A program made the translations under genes and the position numbers. The notes below the pieces were generated by a model. That model did no database searches. It was not told where the DNA came from and was given only the letters and a program-made list of their open reading frames with translations. 64,000 nt of DNA from Lutraria lutraria (Eukaryota > Mollusca > Bivalvia > Venerida > Mactridae): contig OZ026847.1 in NCBI GenBank assembly GCA_964023205.1, forward strand, positions 4,152,819 through 4,216,818, in the 5' to 3' direction. Within the stretch, counting starts at the first letter, position 1; each line of letters opens with the position of its first letter. Positions 25,601-40,600 of this stretch are shown here, one piece after another.

Positions 25601-28600
25601 AAGATTTCCTCTTAGCCGCTGATTGCCCTTAAAAAGGCTGCTCCTGGAATAAAACTAGAACTCGTACACATTGAGAGGTTTATTGTTTAAATTTGTTTCG
25701 CAGCTCATTGTTCATTTATTTTGAGCTTTCTCAATGACTTTGTGCGTTATAAACAATTCATGGGTACAATGAAAATCATGGTTTATAATATTTTTAAGTA
25801 AACCAAAGCAATTTTTCTTGCTCGTAAATTTCCTGTTGTTTTTAGCACAAAATAAAAGCTGTATTTAATAATTGATGTCATATAAGATTTCATTTGCTGA
25901 GTTTTATATAAGTTGTGGAATTTTTGTATAATGAATCAATTATTTATGGAAAAACTTAAAAAATCAATACAGTGAAACCCTAGATAATTGGAATTCCTAG
26001 AAAATTGGAATTTCCAGAATACAAAACTTTTCCCACAATCTCATCTGGTTTCATGAGGTTTTATTGAATCAGATATTCAATATTGGAAGTAGTTATTTTA
26101 ATTTCTTGGAGGTAAAGCAATGTTTGCGGTGTACTTTCCAATGTTTGACCGCACCTTGATATAAACTGAAATAAACAAATTTTATGAGAATGTTGAAAAT
26201 GTCCGAAATTGTAACGAAAAGTTGATATGAAGTAAAGTTAAGGTTTTATGTGCCACATCAAATTTCAATGTGTGTTTTATAAGGAACATAAAATCAGTAA
26301 ATACAAGTTGTGCCTGATGATATCGTAATAAAATTTTACATCATGTTTTCACATATAAAGGAAGTCAGCTGTTTCCATGCATCATGTTGATGGTGTAACA
26401 CATGTTACTTTGGTTATATTAAACTAAACATCAGAGCTGTATAACTCTTTGTGCATTACACAATCAGGCCGTCATTTAAAAAATAGTTTGTTTGGGGTAA
26501 TGCTACCTAACTCGCCAAAAACGGCCGTACCCCAATTTTTTTTGGGGGGGGGGGTCTCTTAGGAAAAAACTATTTTTAATATATTATAAATAGCATTTTG
26601 ACAGATACTTTAGGTTCGATGTAAAAAATAAGTGGAAAAAATATTCCTACCAGGTAACCTTACCTACCCACTGAAAATCTTCTGGGTAGGGTTTCTCCAA
26701 ACAAGCATTCTTTTATGAAAGGCCTTACATGTGATATGTATTGAATGTATGTAAATGTGTTAAATAGCAATGCATGTAAAAAGCTTCTCTTTGGAAGCAC
26801 ATGCTTTGTTTGATCTCCTAGTGTGCTTTGATATGGTAACATCTTGAATTAAGATGTAATCTCATTCTGGAAATGTTTCTAATGGATTTTCCCTTAGTAC
26901 ATCCCAGAATCCGGAAACCCATTGGCTTCTCTAAATCCTTAACTATTAGGAAATTGTTCTTTATAAAACATGTGTTGTATATTTGATGCCTTCAGCATAT
27001 TAGACTCAAAGCATGATGAAAATCATAACATATGGTGCTTGTATCATGTTGTATGTGTATATTGTCTATATTGTATACCAGTGTATCATTCTCACTTGAA
27101 TGTTAGTTGCTTCTTGATGTACATAATAACCAAATGTTGTCTTAATCTGTGCCAAGAATTTACGTACATTGTGCCAATGTTCTAAATCGGTTTGGTCATG
27201 GGAAAGTTTATCTGTGTCTGCATTCTACCATTATGTTCTGTTTCTGGTTTTGAATGTAGCCGTCCGCTGTAAACCCCATACCCTATAAACCCCTTTTACA
27301 TTAGCATTGTGCTATAAAGTAAAATCAGCCGAGTCAATCTCTGTCTTCTGATGTCTGTTCTGAAATAAAAGTTCTATGTAATTGTATTGTTGGTATTATA
27401 ATTACCCAATGTCTGATTTTAAATATTTATGAATAATACAATAGATGGCAGACTGTGAAATGGTCCGCTATTCATGGCCATGGGGGGCACTTTGTTGGAT
27501 TATTTCCTAGATTTATACTTACCTGCTGTGAATGAATTATTAATCTGACTATACAATCTTTTGTCTTTTCATTTCATATTATGATCAAATCATGATTTTA
27601 TCCTCTGTTAATTACAGTCAAACCTATGTTATCAACCACCTCCGAATAAAGGCCACCCACTGAATAAAGGTCATTCTAATTTTTTTTGAAACCGTCAATA
27701 TTTATTTATAAAACATAGAAAACAACATACAAAACTATGCTGAGCTTTAAGTATTAAATATCTCTATATATCTCCTTGTTGAGTAATACTCGAACTTGTC
27801 CGTTCTCGATTCAGCCATCTTTACTGTAAGGTCATTTAACTCTTTCTTGATACAGACCTTTCTAAGCATTATCTGTGTTAGTTATAAGAATGATTCTGCA
27901 ATGTAAGCTTCTGTGTTAAACATTCATTCAATCATGTCTGCAGACTTTGAGGTTAACAATTATTTTTGTTTTATGAATGTAATGTTTGTAACTAAGAATG
28001 TCATTTCCCACTACTCCCATTTCTTCTCACCGTGCTGATTTTAACATTTGATGGTGAATATAAGATTGAAATATTTCCATAGCAACTAGCTTTCATTTCT
28101 TGAAACATCGTTAGATTTAGCACAGGTAAATACACATACACATCAGACTGAAAACTATGGGGGAATTTTCGCTTGGCGCATTGCCATATGTATAAAATGT
28201 AGTCATAATGTAGGAGATTGTAATTTCTTAAAATAAGTGAAGTATTCATTTGTATTTTCAGATAAAACATAAAACCTTCAAAAAGTGTTAGCTAACATTG
28301 ATTTATTACTCTTGCTAGTTAAATGTAGCTTTTATTCTAAATCCTTTGTTTTTATCGAATTGCCATACATGTGTAAATGTTACTATTTTGTTTCTAATTT
28401 TTTAATTTTTTTTTTATTTTTTAATTAAAAGGAAAATCGTTCAATTTCAACATATTGTAGATTTTTTTTTATAGATTTTTAAAATCAATTTTGAGATTAA
28501 ATCTTTTTCCTTGGTCTTATTGGTTAATTTTTTTCAATGTTCATCCGAAAATATTCCCAATCTAATTGCCCAATTTACTTAAAAGATTCTGCCAAATGAC

Positions 28601-31600
28601 TGATGTCTACAATAATGAACACATATCTTACATCTTTCGACTGTCTACTTACAGCATGTTATCATAAAGCAGGATTTTGACAAATTCACATGCCCTCAAT
28701 GTAGTGGATCATATTTGAATACATCGAGAATTTTACATATTAAAATCCCTACCATTAATCAGTGTAAAGTAATAAAACTGTAGTGGTAATCTATAATTAT
28801 TATATTAAATCATGATGTATGACTTGATGGAAATATACAAAGGATCGACAGTAATGCTTGATAGAATACATCACTGAAAAAACAGCTTAATTTGAATAAT
28901 AAATTCAGCACCCAGGCATGAAATATACCTTGCGGGCACAATTAACAATCTTAAACAATAAAATGTTGTCTCGCCTGATATTTTACCGAACATCATTAGT
29001 TAGCTTCATGCAGTAAAAATGATTAACTTATAAAACAAGTGTTGATGTTATGTATAATTTCTTCTGAAAATACAAATAATAGGCAAAACTTGTCTGCAGA
29101 ATTATTAACAGCCTTAATAATGAATGTTTTTATTTTACAAAAGTTAAGCTACCTATTCATGAGTAAATTTAATTGATTATTATGTAATAGAATACATTTT
29201 CTAATACTTATATATAAAGCTCTAGTATCTTTACATTTTTCAAAATGAATATTGACTGAAAAACTTATATGTGGTGATATATGCGTACTTCTTTCTAAAA
29301 ATGGTATGATCGATGTATAAAAACTTGGTGATTTGTTTGTTAAATCACTGCTTCACTGGTATTCAGATTGAGTCGTTATTGCATGTAATTTTAGATACTG
29401 TTGTTCATAAAACCAATTATAATAGACCTTTTGTTCAGTTTTCTTTATGTATGGATTGAAATTGTCTTTCCTGACTTCAGTTTACAATAAATAGTTCTAT
29501 AACATGCAGTTACTGTATCTGCGCCTGATACATTGCCTCTGTTCCTACAATGCACCATTGTGTTTGAATTCACCTCTGCATGATAGGCAGCCGGCTGCAA
29601 TAATGCAGTAGCATTTTTTGTATCTGGGTTTCAGAACAAAGGGTTGTAGCGTGACTTGGGCTGTAGCTTGCTAAAAAGTTTAGTGTTAAATGCAAGCCAT
29701 GAAAACATGTGGATTTTTTAGGTCAATATTGAGAAAATGTTGCCGTGGTGATTTTCTATCTCATTGGCCCATCACTGACTCACTCACTTAATCATCATTG
29801 TAGTGCAGTTTTGCTGGTAATTTCCAGACATGAGTCGTATCTGTCTGCATGCATGCTTTCATTTGTGGCACTTTACCATGGTTACCATGACTAAAGAACA
29901 TGTCTGGTTCTAGTTTTCTACTTTACCTAGAAAGTTACTCTTCACCTGCTGAGAGGTTTTGAGTTGACCATTTTAATTTTTAAGAAATAATGTGATCTTT
30001 CAAATGTTTCTGTTAATGTTTGTTGTTGTGTGTTAATTTATCATGTGTGTTGGTAAAGGCTTCTGAATATTTTCTGTCAGTCTTATTTTTTCCTGTCCAT
30101 CTGTTCCTCTCATTTAATTGTTGGTATTTAAACAAGGTGACCCTGTATTATTTCTGCATGTTTGTAAAGATATTCCACATTTTCTCAGCTACTTCTCTCC
30201 ACCTATGAGAAGATTTTTTGTGTTCTAGAAATCAGTATGTATTACTTAGCCATCTGTTCCTGGTGAGACTCACAGATTCTTTTGGCTCATATCCTCAGTA
30301 CTTGATTATAAACCTGCAGTTCATCTCAATAATTTCCTGGAATATGTTCTCTTGTTGTAGCATCGGTTGGAACTGTTCCAAATATTTTATCATGTAGACT
30401 GGTTTTGTGAATTCTTACATACTTGTAGAATGTTTTGTGAGAATTGTAGTCCAATTTAGCTTCTGGCAACATGAACACAGTCTATGATGCAAGCACTTTA
30501 AAGGTGTAACTTGTTTGTAGTTGTGCATGAAGCATTTGTTTGATCAGTGTAAAGTATCTCTTATTCTTGTTTCATGTGTTTACCTGATCATGGATTTAGT
30601 TCTAAGAATTTCCATACCCCAATTTTCTGTGTAAACATTCCTGAAGTTTTATGTTGATGAGCTGCCAGGAAACTTTCTCTAGCCAAATGCATTTTTATTG
30701 GAACCTGTTCTATATATTAGAAGATAAGGGCAAATTATCCTTGATATCATATCTTTGAATGTATCCCTTTTCAAGTGAAATGATAAAATCAGATCTTCTA
30801 TGAGTATCACTTTCAACAGTGTGGCATTTGTTTCTATTTTATACCTTTGTTGCCCTCTGCCATAAAAATTTCCATATAAAATGTTGATTTCCATTTATAA
30901 TAATTATTACATAAGGTAAAGGCTTAAATGACAGATTCAATTAACGAGCTTTTGGTTAAAAATAAAAATATTTGGAAAGAAGATATGAAAAAAATACATT
31001 TGTTTGAAACCTAAATATAGTCATGATTTATGTTTTTAACAATTTGAATTGGACAAACAGATAGGAATTGTTTATGGTTTTGTATTGTCATGTTAAGATC
31101 AAAATAACCTGCTGTTTATTGAACTTGTGCCATCTTTAGACATGCATATGCCTGCGATGTTATCCCTGTCTATTCTGTATTTGTCAGATATAGTTGCCAA
31201 TCGAAGCATTATTCTTTTGGGTATATTTCGATTTAATATTTTGATACATAAAATGACAGGTATTGTGTGTTTGAATAGTGTGAGATTTTGGCTTGATATG
31301 TTTTTTTAAAAAATTATTAAGAAGTCGTGTTGATAGCTTCTAATCTGGAGTTTTTCAACATTTCAAAACATTTTGTTGATCAAGAATAACTTTTAGTATT
31401 TCCATTACTCAAATCAGGTTTTCTCACAGCCTGATCAAAATGATAACATTTTATGCATTCTGTTTTCATATCACTTTTACATCATGATACTTGGACATGG
31501 TACACACACACATTTAATATACTTGAACAGCTTTAAAACACATGAGTATTCGTGTTGGTATAATTTCTTTACATCAAAGGACGCAAGCAATTTTGTTTTC

Positions 31601-34600
31601 ATATTCCAATAAATCACATTCAGTAAAAATGTTCTCTATTTATACCTGTTTTAAACCAGGAGTTGTTGCAATTACCAAATAAGCATTTTCAAGTCAGGCG
31701 CAAAGAACTGCCCTGATGTGCCTCTTTGTTTCTCTTTAGTTTGTAAATTCTTTGTAAAAAATGTATACTTGGAAGGGTAACTGAGTATCGAGGGTTTAAG
31801 TCAACTGTGTTTATTAAATGATTTGTGAAGGATCTCTCAAAAGTTGTATTTATTACATATGTATACGACATTATGTCAATATTAAATTTACCTCCTGGGG
31901 ATACTTATCGTATTTGTCGCCCATGTGATCTATAAAACCTTATCAGCGCAGCCGAAATTAGTTCACTAACAAATTTGTAATCGATATTTTGATATTTTCG
32001 GGCAGAAGGAAGTTAGAGAGATATAAATTATTACAATTTGGGTCCTGCTTAAAATCCCTGTTTGTGAGTTGCTAACCCTGAATCCCTTTTCAGTATCTTC
32101 TCCCGTCCTCATTCTGTCGTATGTTATATTGTTGACATCAGAGTTACGCAGTATGCTTTTATCACTTAATTTGAAACGACATTGTGGATATTTATAGCGA
32201 TATTCAAAACTGCACTAAACGTGATTCGTTAGTCATTCTGCGTTTTATGTTTATCATTGATAAAACACAGAAATTGTGAAATGGATATACATGTGTATTG
32301 ATTGTATCAGGCCGTCTGCTTTATTGAAACATTTTTCTATTCAACTCTTTTATGTTTGTTATAAATAAATATTGAACATTTGAATAGCTTCATGCCTGAA
32401 CTCATTGGTATAATGTTCAATGTTACCAGATATATCAAGTCTTTTGTCAGAAAATCAATGCACGAATGAGTGTGTTATTCCGATCATTGTGTATAGATTT
32501 GAAATTCTATATTATGTTATAAAAGCATACATGTATGATTATAAGTTATACTGTTTATGGTTTAAAAAAACTTTTATGAAATACTGAGATTGAACCTTTG
32601 TATTCACATATTGATAATGTGGTTAACTTTCACAAAATAGACGGTGATCAAAGGCATAGCTGTCATTAATGTAATGGTACAAAATTGTTCACTTTATGTT
32701 AATTTACAGAACTTGTTTTAACATTATGAACATTTATATATAATTCAATAACATGGTTATGTTGACCTTTATTGTTGAATTTCTGGATATATACTTGTCT
32801 CGAATAATTCAAAAACTTGCATTTGCCAATTATTTTTTAAATCATTGATATCGAAGATCTATATGTTGCCATAGCAACAGACTTCCCTTTTCTGCACGAT
32901 TTCTCCTAATACTGATTTCTTCTTCCTTAGTATGAAGTATTTTTAGTCACCGTGTCAAAATTTGTCTCTGAGGGAAACAGTTATTTCTTGTAATGTCTCT
33001 TCCTTTTTCCGACTGACTTCATGGCGTATAGGGAGAAACTTGATGGGATGTCATTTAGATCTGTGAAACTACTGTGGCAAAGTAGCAGAATATTGCTCCG
33101 TTGTTATTACTGGAATGACATCACGTTCTCTAGAAAGATATTGATCATGTGCCCACACAGTCTTTTCTGGAGATGTCATATTAACGATTTCTTTTGAACG
33201 TTATTGGAAGCCAGCGAATAACTAAGCTATTATTTTCGTGCCATTGAAGTATAGTTCAGATACTGAGTTTTTATGTTGATAGCATCTGAGATGTTTGATA
33301 CTCATATATACTATTGTTGTGTTTTGATGTACTTAATGATGAAACAGCTGTGTCCTGGTAATCATTTAAATATGAAAGCACTTTATTTACCAAGTTAATT
33401 ATTTGTTTGGTGTACTCATGGCCACCAAGTCAGAAGTGTTACGCAACACTGATCAAATCTTGTATTTTTTCTTACATTGTCGCACTTATTTGTTTATTGT
33501 CTTTAGAAATACAACGAAGCATCAATTTGATCCATTCCTGACACTTCCAGTTAAGTTCTGGTATTCTAAATCTTCAACGGAATAAAAGCCCTGTGAGAAT
33601 TTGACATACAGTGAATCCTCTACTTGTTCTTGTGACATTTCTTGTATTGTGCCTTTGTTTCTTATTGTGTTTAAACTGTTGCTCAACAAGGGTTGTAACT
33701 GTCCCTAATTATGTAACCATCTATTGTTGTTTTATCACATCTCTTCTTTACTCAACAACTTTCCATATGTAACATTTACAACAATCATTTATGATTGTGT
33801 TACAGCCGTTAGTTACTCATCGGCTTTCCACATGTAACATGACCATTATTTATAGTTTTATAACGGCCCTTTGTGATTTTATATCACAATGACAGATCAG
33901 AAGCTATTATAGTTTATTAAAATGTTCGACAAATAATGAAATACGATTATAAAGCATTAGACAGTTTCTAGCACAAATTGATGGTATATTTAGTTGTCTG
34001 TGGCCTTTACTACCATTGTTTTATTTTGTTGGTTGTAGATTTGTATGCAGTAATCCAATTATACACCAATTGTTAATTCTTATTGAATCTCTCACTATTG
34101 TTCTATAGTTGTATAGGATTTTTTCAATAATATTCTCTTTGTGTTTTTGAATTCATTGTGTCCCAGTATTCAAAGCTGTTAAAACATTCGATAGGCATAA
34201 ACCTTGTGGTTTTGTATGATAAACAACAATCCAATATGGCAGCTCTTCATATGTGTAATGGTGTGGTGAGGGACCAACTCAAAAGTATTTTAGTGTACCA
34301 GTAAAGTTGCTGTATGCACAGACTTGTTCTAATTTTGTTTTATAATTATGAGAACATGAAATATCAAGTTTTAATGTTTGGTTATTTGTTTCTCAGTGTT
34401 TATTTGTTTACTTTCAACTTGCCATTGTTTATATCTTATTAAAACACTTGCATGTTTTTTTTTAAAAATAAATCATGGGTCTGCATTTAATTTGTTTTCC
34501 AGTGTTTTGTGGTTAACATAATTTTTGCTGATTTCTCACCTGATAGCTGTCATTATTTTTCTAGAATTTAGATTTTGTATTTTTTTGTATTTATTATGAA

Positions 34601-37600
34601 ATAATCATGCTCAGTCAGGTTGTGTACAAATATGTGTTATTGTTATTTATATTGGTGTTTTGATGTTATTGTATGACACACACACCTGGGCGAGAGTTAT
34701 CTGACTACATAGATCACAGTTAATGTTATGAATATATCAATGACGCATACTTGTCGGGATTATTATGGGGAATTTATTGTAAATTTTATGGACTAGATGA
34801 TAAACATACCTATTTTGTCTGTACAAATTCTATGCTAAGAAAGTCAAACATTACTGTTTCCATTTGGTAATGTTGTTGGATTGGCATTTTTTGTTAAATA
34901 CAAATAATAAATATTCATGACTGATAATAATGATACTCAGGTAAAGAATTAAAAGGTATAAATGAAATTTTATTTGTTTTTAGAACTTTAATGATGTGCA
35001 AAAGTTAAAGGCTTTAACTTGAACCTTTTACCAAGAAAGCCATTGTTTTAAAGTTTCAGTTTATATTAGATGCTTATTATGTGTTTCTGTGTTTATCATG
35101 GTCTTGAAGTAAGTTGAATAATTCTTTTCCAACCAGTGAATTAATTAATTTATTGTATGTTTTGTGATAACATTAATGTACAAGATTAGCCACAAGAACT
35201 CTTGATGTTGAAAATGCGTATTGTTATTTTTATGAACTTGTTTCTTCAATGACTATATTTTATATGGTTTGGTTTAATTTCCGAGTTGTACATGGTGTCA
35301 CTGGTATTTAAGATCTTACAGTTCTAAACACATGTCATTGTTTTAGATAGGTGGCAACACTTAATTAAATCAATTGACAGGATGCTAACTTGAGAATGCA
35401 CCCATTTTTAAGTACAAGTCACATGGAATTATGTTGCATAGCTGTATAAATGTTGTTGTTATTGAATCATTCAGATTATGTACCTAGTGTTACTTTGTAT
35501 GTGTGCTATGTATGTGTGTGTGAGAGTGTTTAGTTTATATCATATTAATTAGTCTTATAATAAAAATTTAAATATTATTTGGATTTACTACATGACATGA
35601 TTGCTTTTACTGAGTACAAAGTTCTGGATGTATCATTATTTCTGTTGTATAATTTTAGGTTTGAGGAAGAAGCTGACGGATTTGATGTTTATTACGGTCC
35701 AACTCCTACATACAGTGATACGTCATATCCTAGTCCTTCATTTGCTGAGCGAGGTCGGCCCAGAGAAAGATGGGTAGCAGGGGCACCTTTTCCAGGGTAA
35801 GCATAAAAAAGTGACTTTTGTTTGATTTTTTTCTCCTTGATTAATTAATCATGTTGCAATACATGCCTTTTTGTGATGCCGTCAGCATGAAGTGTTTGAA
35901 GCAATGTTTAAATACTAACTTTACTATAAATGAGCCTCTTTTTCTTACATACTGTATGAAATCCCTCTGGTATGTGTTATTGCATTGTTTTGGCTTGAAT
36001 CGTTTGGTTTGAACTTCACTCATTTTCCCAAAGTTTGTTTTATTCATTATAGTTTTAAAAGTTAGAAAGTTTGATGCCACCAGTGTGCCTGACCACAACT
36101 AACATCTTATTTCTGTTGAAACTGTGTGAGAAATTTTCATATTTTTATTTGAGACACTAGCATGAGTTTGACCAGGTTTTCCATACCTTTTGTTTTGTGT
36201 GATATTTCAGTCGTGGCGCGAAATGGGCTCCAGGAACGTCGAGACAATTCTCAGATTCCTCGAGTAAAGATGGATTCGAGAAACCAAAACCAACCACTTC
36301 ATCGGTACCAGCCTTGTCGCCAGCGTCTCACACCAGTAGTAAAAAGAAAACTCAAAAGTCAGCTGATCGATCGCGTTCACGATCTAGCTCAAACAGCAGT
36401 CGAAGTAGCTCTTCAGACAGTGATAGTGGATCTCAAAGGTGTGTACCTTGATAAAAGTCCAGTTTTTAACGTAATAAATCGTCTTCATTTTTTTCCATTT
36501 AGGTATGCTTGTCTTGGCCACATCTGAAATTCATTAAATGGGAGATTTCGGTAACATTTTATTGACAGAGAAATTCATATTAATAACAAACGTGTATCTT
36601 TATAGATTATACTTTTTTGTGCAATTACAAAATTCTGTTAATTTCTTACTCACAATTCCCTGTCAAAAAATTATTCATATTTAATGAAATATTCATGAAG
36701 AAATAGTTCAAGAAAAATTCATGATTTCATGAATTTGTTTTAAAAGGGGCAGAAAAAGTTGACAAGTATAGATACTTTATTGTGCCCTTTCTGATGTTAT
36801 ATGTGTGTCTTACATTAGTTTTCTGAGCATGCAGTATGTTATAGGAATGTTTTACCTACCAGTCTATACTAATCACAGTATTCCAATTTATTAATAGTTT
36901 CAAATTGAATGCTTCATTGTGTGGCTGAGTTTGATATAATATACTTTTGCTGTTAACTGAATTGGCATTAAAAAATATACATCAGTATAATTATTAATAT
37001 AACATCATTTCAGCAACTTATTTATGGTAGTTCAAATGCTTACATCTGATACTCATCTTAATATGGTATTATAATAAATTGTCCGTTAAATTTATATGTT
37101 AAAACTTAAGATATATATGAAAGTTGAAAACTGAAGTTTTTTTATCGCCGGTACCCTGATTTTTTTACTGAAATCAAGTTGTTGCTTATTTTATTATAAA
37201 TTAAAGCTATGTTTTCTGACTTCTTGTAGTAGCAGCAAAGAGCGGCCAAAAGCAAAGTCGGAAACTCACGAGTCGGAGATGAGAGATACCGAGATAGAAC
37301 CTGGTGAGAGGGAGCCACTTGGTGTCTTGATTCGTCGACTTCCGCTTAGATCCAGTGGTACGTTTTATTCACTGATTCGTTTTATTAAAATAAATAAACT
37401 AAGAATGGTCTTCCAATCTCGGAGACTTGTATCAACTCTTAAAGCAGAAAATGTGGAATATATTAATCCTGCAATTATACAAAGGCTTATTGTACAAGTT
37501 AAGAAGTTATTGAAGTTTTGCCGTTATAAATAATTGATACATTTTAATTAAAACTTCGGAGCATAATTGGGTTTCCCGTGTGAATGCAGTATTGACTTGT

Positions 37601-40600
37601 TAAAATTTGTTTTATCGATGGAATTGTTTCATTCATGGTACAGGAGTAGAGAATGGATTTCATGATGCAAATTTAATTTCCAAAGTCTATATTGATTTGG
37701 TGCATTTCTCTATAATTCTCATCAGAGGTTTTTGCAATGGTATCTTAAATATTTGCTGTGAGCTGTCTTCCTTTGGCAAGATATAAATTGGTAAAAATGT
37801 TTTGTAGACTCATTAAAATCTCTGAATGATTATTTCCTCTGGATTTATTTGCTGTTCCAAAAACTTCTTTTCAGTACATTGATAGCTTGCAGATAATTTG
37901 GTGCAAATTTTGTTGATTTATACTTTAACTGGATACACGTAAAACCCAGTGCATTTCATTAAATGTAGATAATTATAGGGAGAGCTTTATATGAAATTGT
38001 TGAACTGTAAATTCTCACGTATAGCAGTAAACATCTTGATTATTCAACATTTCTTCTCACCAGTTGATAGTTTCAAAATTTATTCATTTAAAGAAAACGT
38101 TATCTCTCAGTCTGTTAAAATAAATTGAGATAAAATGAAATGAATTTGATGAGTGTGAAGTTTAATTTGTAAAGATATATTATGCGTTACGATTTCCATT
38201 TGAATATTCTTTTTAGTTATTTTAGTTTCATTAAAATAAAGTTTGAACATGATCTGTGTAGATAAATTTGCCGTTTTTTATGAGGCAAAAATTGGTACAT
38301 ATACCTGTTAGTTTCACATTTCTGCTTGACAAAGCGTAACAAATTTAAAAGTTATTTTACCTCATAATTCTGAAATGTCATTCTATGTTAAAATTAATGG
38401 GTTGTGTACGATGTATTCCTTTTCATGTGTGACAGCGTCTCGTTGTTATTGCAATTCGTGGGAAAAAATACTAGAAGCGTCAGTTTTATAATGTATTTGT
38501 TTAGTTTGCACAAGGTTGTCTGTCTTTGGATGGCAGATTGTAGGATCACTAAGTTTTTAATACTTACTTTAAGTAAATTAACAATGGATCACACAATTTT
38601 GAATTAGTAAGTGTTTCTTAAGAATGTGTTGCTTAGATGTTCGCTTGTTGCTGTTCCAATTTCTCTGAATGCGTTTTTTTACACAGTTACATTAAGTATG
38701 GAGGTGTTCTAGTTGACAGCATGGATATTTTTTGACATCATAACGTGATATTGTAATTACTCATAATTATGTCGAGAGACCTTTTTTTTGATATTCAACA
38801 GTTGACAAGAATTCAGTAGAGATGCATCTCTGTCTCAGTATACCGACTTCACTCAATTTTCACACTAATGTGATGAATTATGCACAAGGAAAGCTATTGG
38901 TGTTTTCATCAAGCATTTGATCAATAAATCAATTTGGACCATATACGGAGTTGTGAGCTGTTATCTGGATTTTTCTCTGGGAAAACAAATCATATATAGA
39001 CGGTCTCCTGTGACTAGTAGTCGAATAATTGATCCGCGGACCGTAATGTCCTGTGATGTATTTTCTAAGATCCCCTGGAAACTCGTTGGATTGCTATCAT
39101 ATTAGAATGTCCCGTAATCATGGCAGTCAGCTCTCTCTTTGGAGACTTCATTTACTGCAAACTAATATAATTTCTCCGCTAGCATCCTATTTTGGAATAA
39201 TCCTGGAATATCGCCGTATATGAGGATAGCTAAATGTCAGAGACTTGGTGAGGTCTGTGTTCACTTAGTAATGAAAACTGTGACTTCACATATAGGTCTG
39301 TGTAAAGAATTTCCCACAATCCTGTCAGAAATGATGAAGGCTCAACTCAATATGGCATATAATTGAAAAAGTTTATTTAACTTAATACATAGATAAACAG
39401 ATGTTGCCTTGTCATGATGCGTCAGCTGCTGAAATAGAATTTCGATATTGCTGCTAATTAAAGGTTATAACATAAAGCTGTAGTAGTACTGTTTTTTTTC
39501 ACCCCTAATAAATGCTGCACATTCATTTGCATTATTGGAAACTTTAGCCTACTTGGAATAGATTAATTCAACTCTTAATGAATTTTAAATAAATTAGTCA
39601 TACAATACTAAGTGACATATTTAGATTTATATTAATATAAAAACATTAGGTAGTATTTGCAGGAGGTTGATGATGTGGCTGCCCTTTGAATAAATTCTGC
39701 TTGTTGGGTGGGTTTTAGTCTCATCCTCTGTAATTCAGTCTCCTTATTGAAGTAAGACTGAGCAGGTCAACCAGAGTTCAGAGGTCACAAGTTCAAGGCT
39801 TAAATTTCGCTAGAAAGTAGAAGATTAAATGCAATAAATAGTTGTTTTTTATCCAGTTTCCAGATTGCTGGGAGAACTACTAGAACAGGTTGTAATAATT
39901 GTGGAAAAAATACGACCATTTCCTATAAATGATCTTGTGTAATGGGTGTGCATTTATTATGTGTAGATTTCTTTTTTTTCTGCTCTTTATTAATAAAGTC
40001 TACCGGCAGTTATTTATAATGTCAGTCAATATTTAGAGACTGAATAAACGTGACTTACTTGAATGTTTTCACAGGTTTTCATTTTGCGCATTTAACATCT
40101 TAATTATCGAATTCACAGTTTGGTCCAAGGTGTTGAGATGCGTGTGGCAATGTAGTCAAATTTCTTTTCGCTTCTGACAATTCTGGACATGAATTTGTTA
40201 GTATTGACATACCAATGTAGATTTTACTGCTGTCTTTTGAACATTATTCAAATTAGAGAATTTCTTTATAAATTTTCTTAGTCTTTGAGTCGAACCTGCT
40301 AGTAATTGCCCAAATTCTTCTATGGTTAAAAAAGTGGATGGCTACTCTCTTTTATTGTGAAATATTTCTTCCAGTAATTTCTTCCCTCAAACAATTATTT
40401 TGAAATAAGTTGATATTATGCAGTCTGTGTACAATGCAACCTCTATAAAGCAACATTCTTTGATAGAATAGAAAAAATTTGTGTCGTTGTTGAGAGGTTT
40501 TTGCTTTAGAGAGGTTAAATTAACAGGGTTCTCAATAAGTTTGTGGCCAACTGGCACAAAAGCTAGGGGTTCCAGGCATTTTCTAGCAATATTTTATAAA

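Larger units (their letters stand above)
19822..35658 (+). other. spen: spen intron 2 (15.8 kb)
   Basis: GTAAGT to TTTTAG. AT-rich and non-coding. It holds a hAT-like MITE (21494-21638), a pogo-like MITE (23196-23390), a bivalve-type interspersed repeat (23401-23605), a CCAAT-box cluster (24760-24805), a minus-strand open frame (25262-25447), two solo repeat ends (25970 and 27615) and a poly-G run at 26544-26554. From about 27.8 to 35.6 kb I see nothing but AT-rich sequence. Confidence 0.85.

Noticed and set aside
36162..36527. 121-codon plus frame over exon 4
   Set aside because: It is the wrong frame across a real exon; the in-phase frame gives the family-like RS sequence.
39640..39830. 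tRNA-like block with AGTTCAAGGCT in intron 5
   Set aside because: The B-box match is poor and the A-box is absent.
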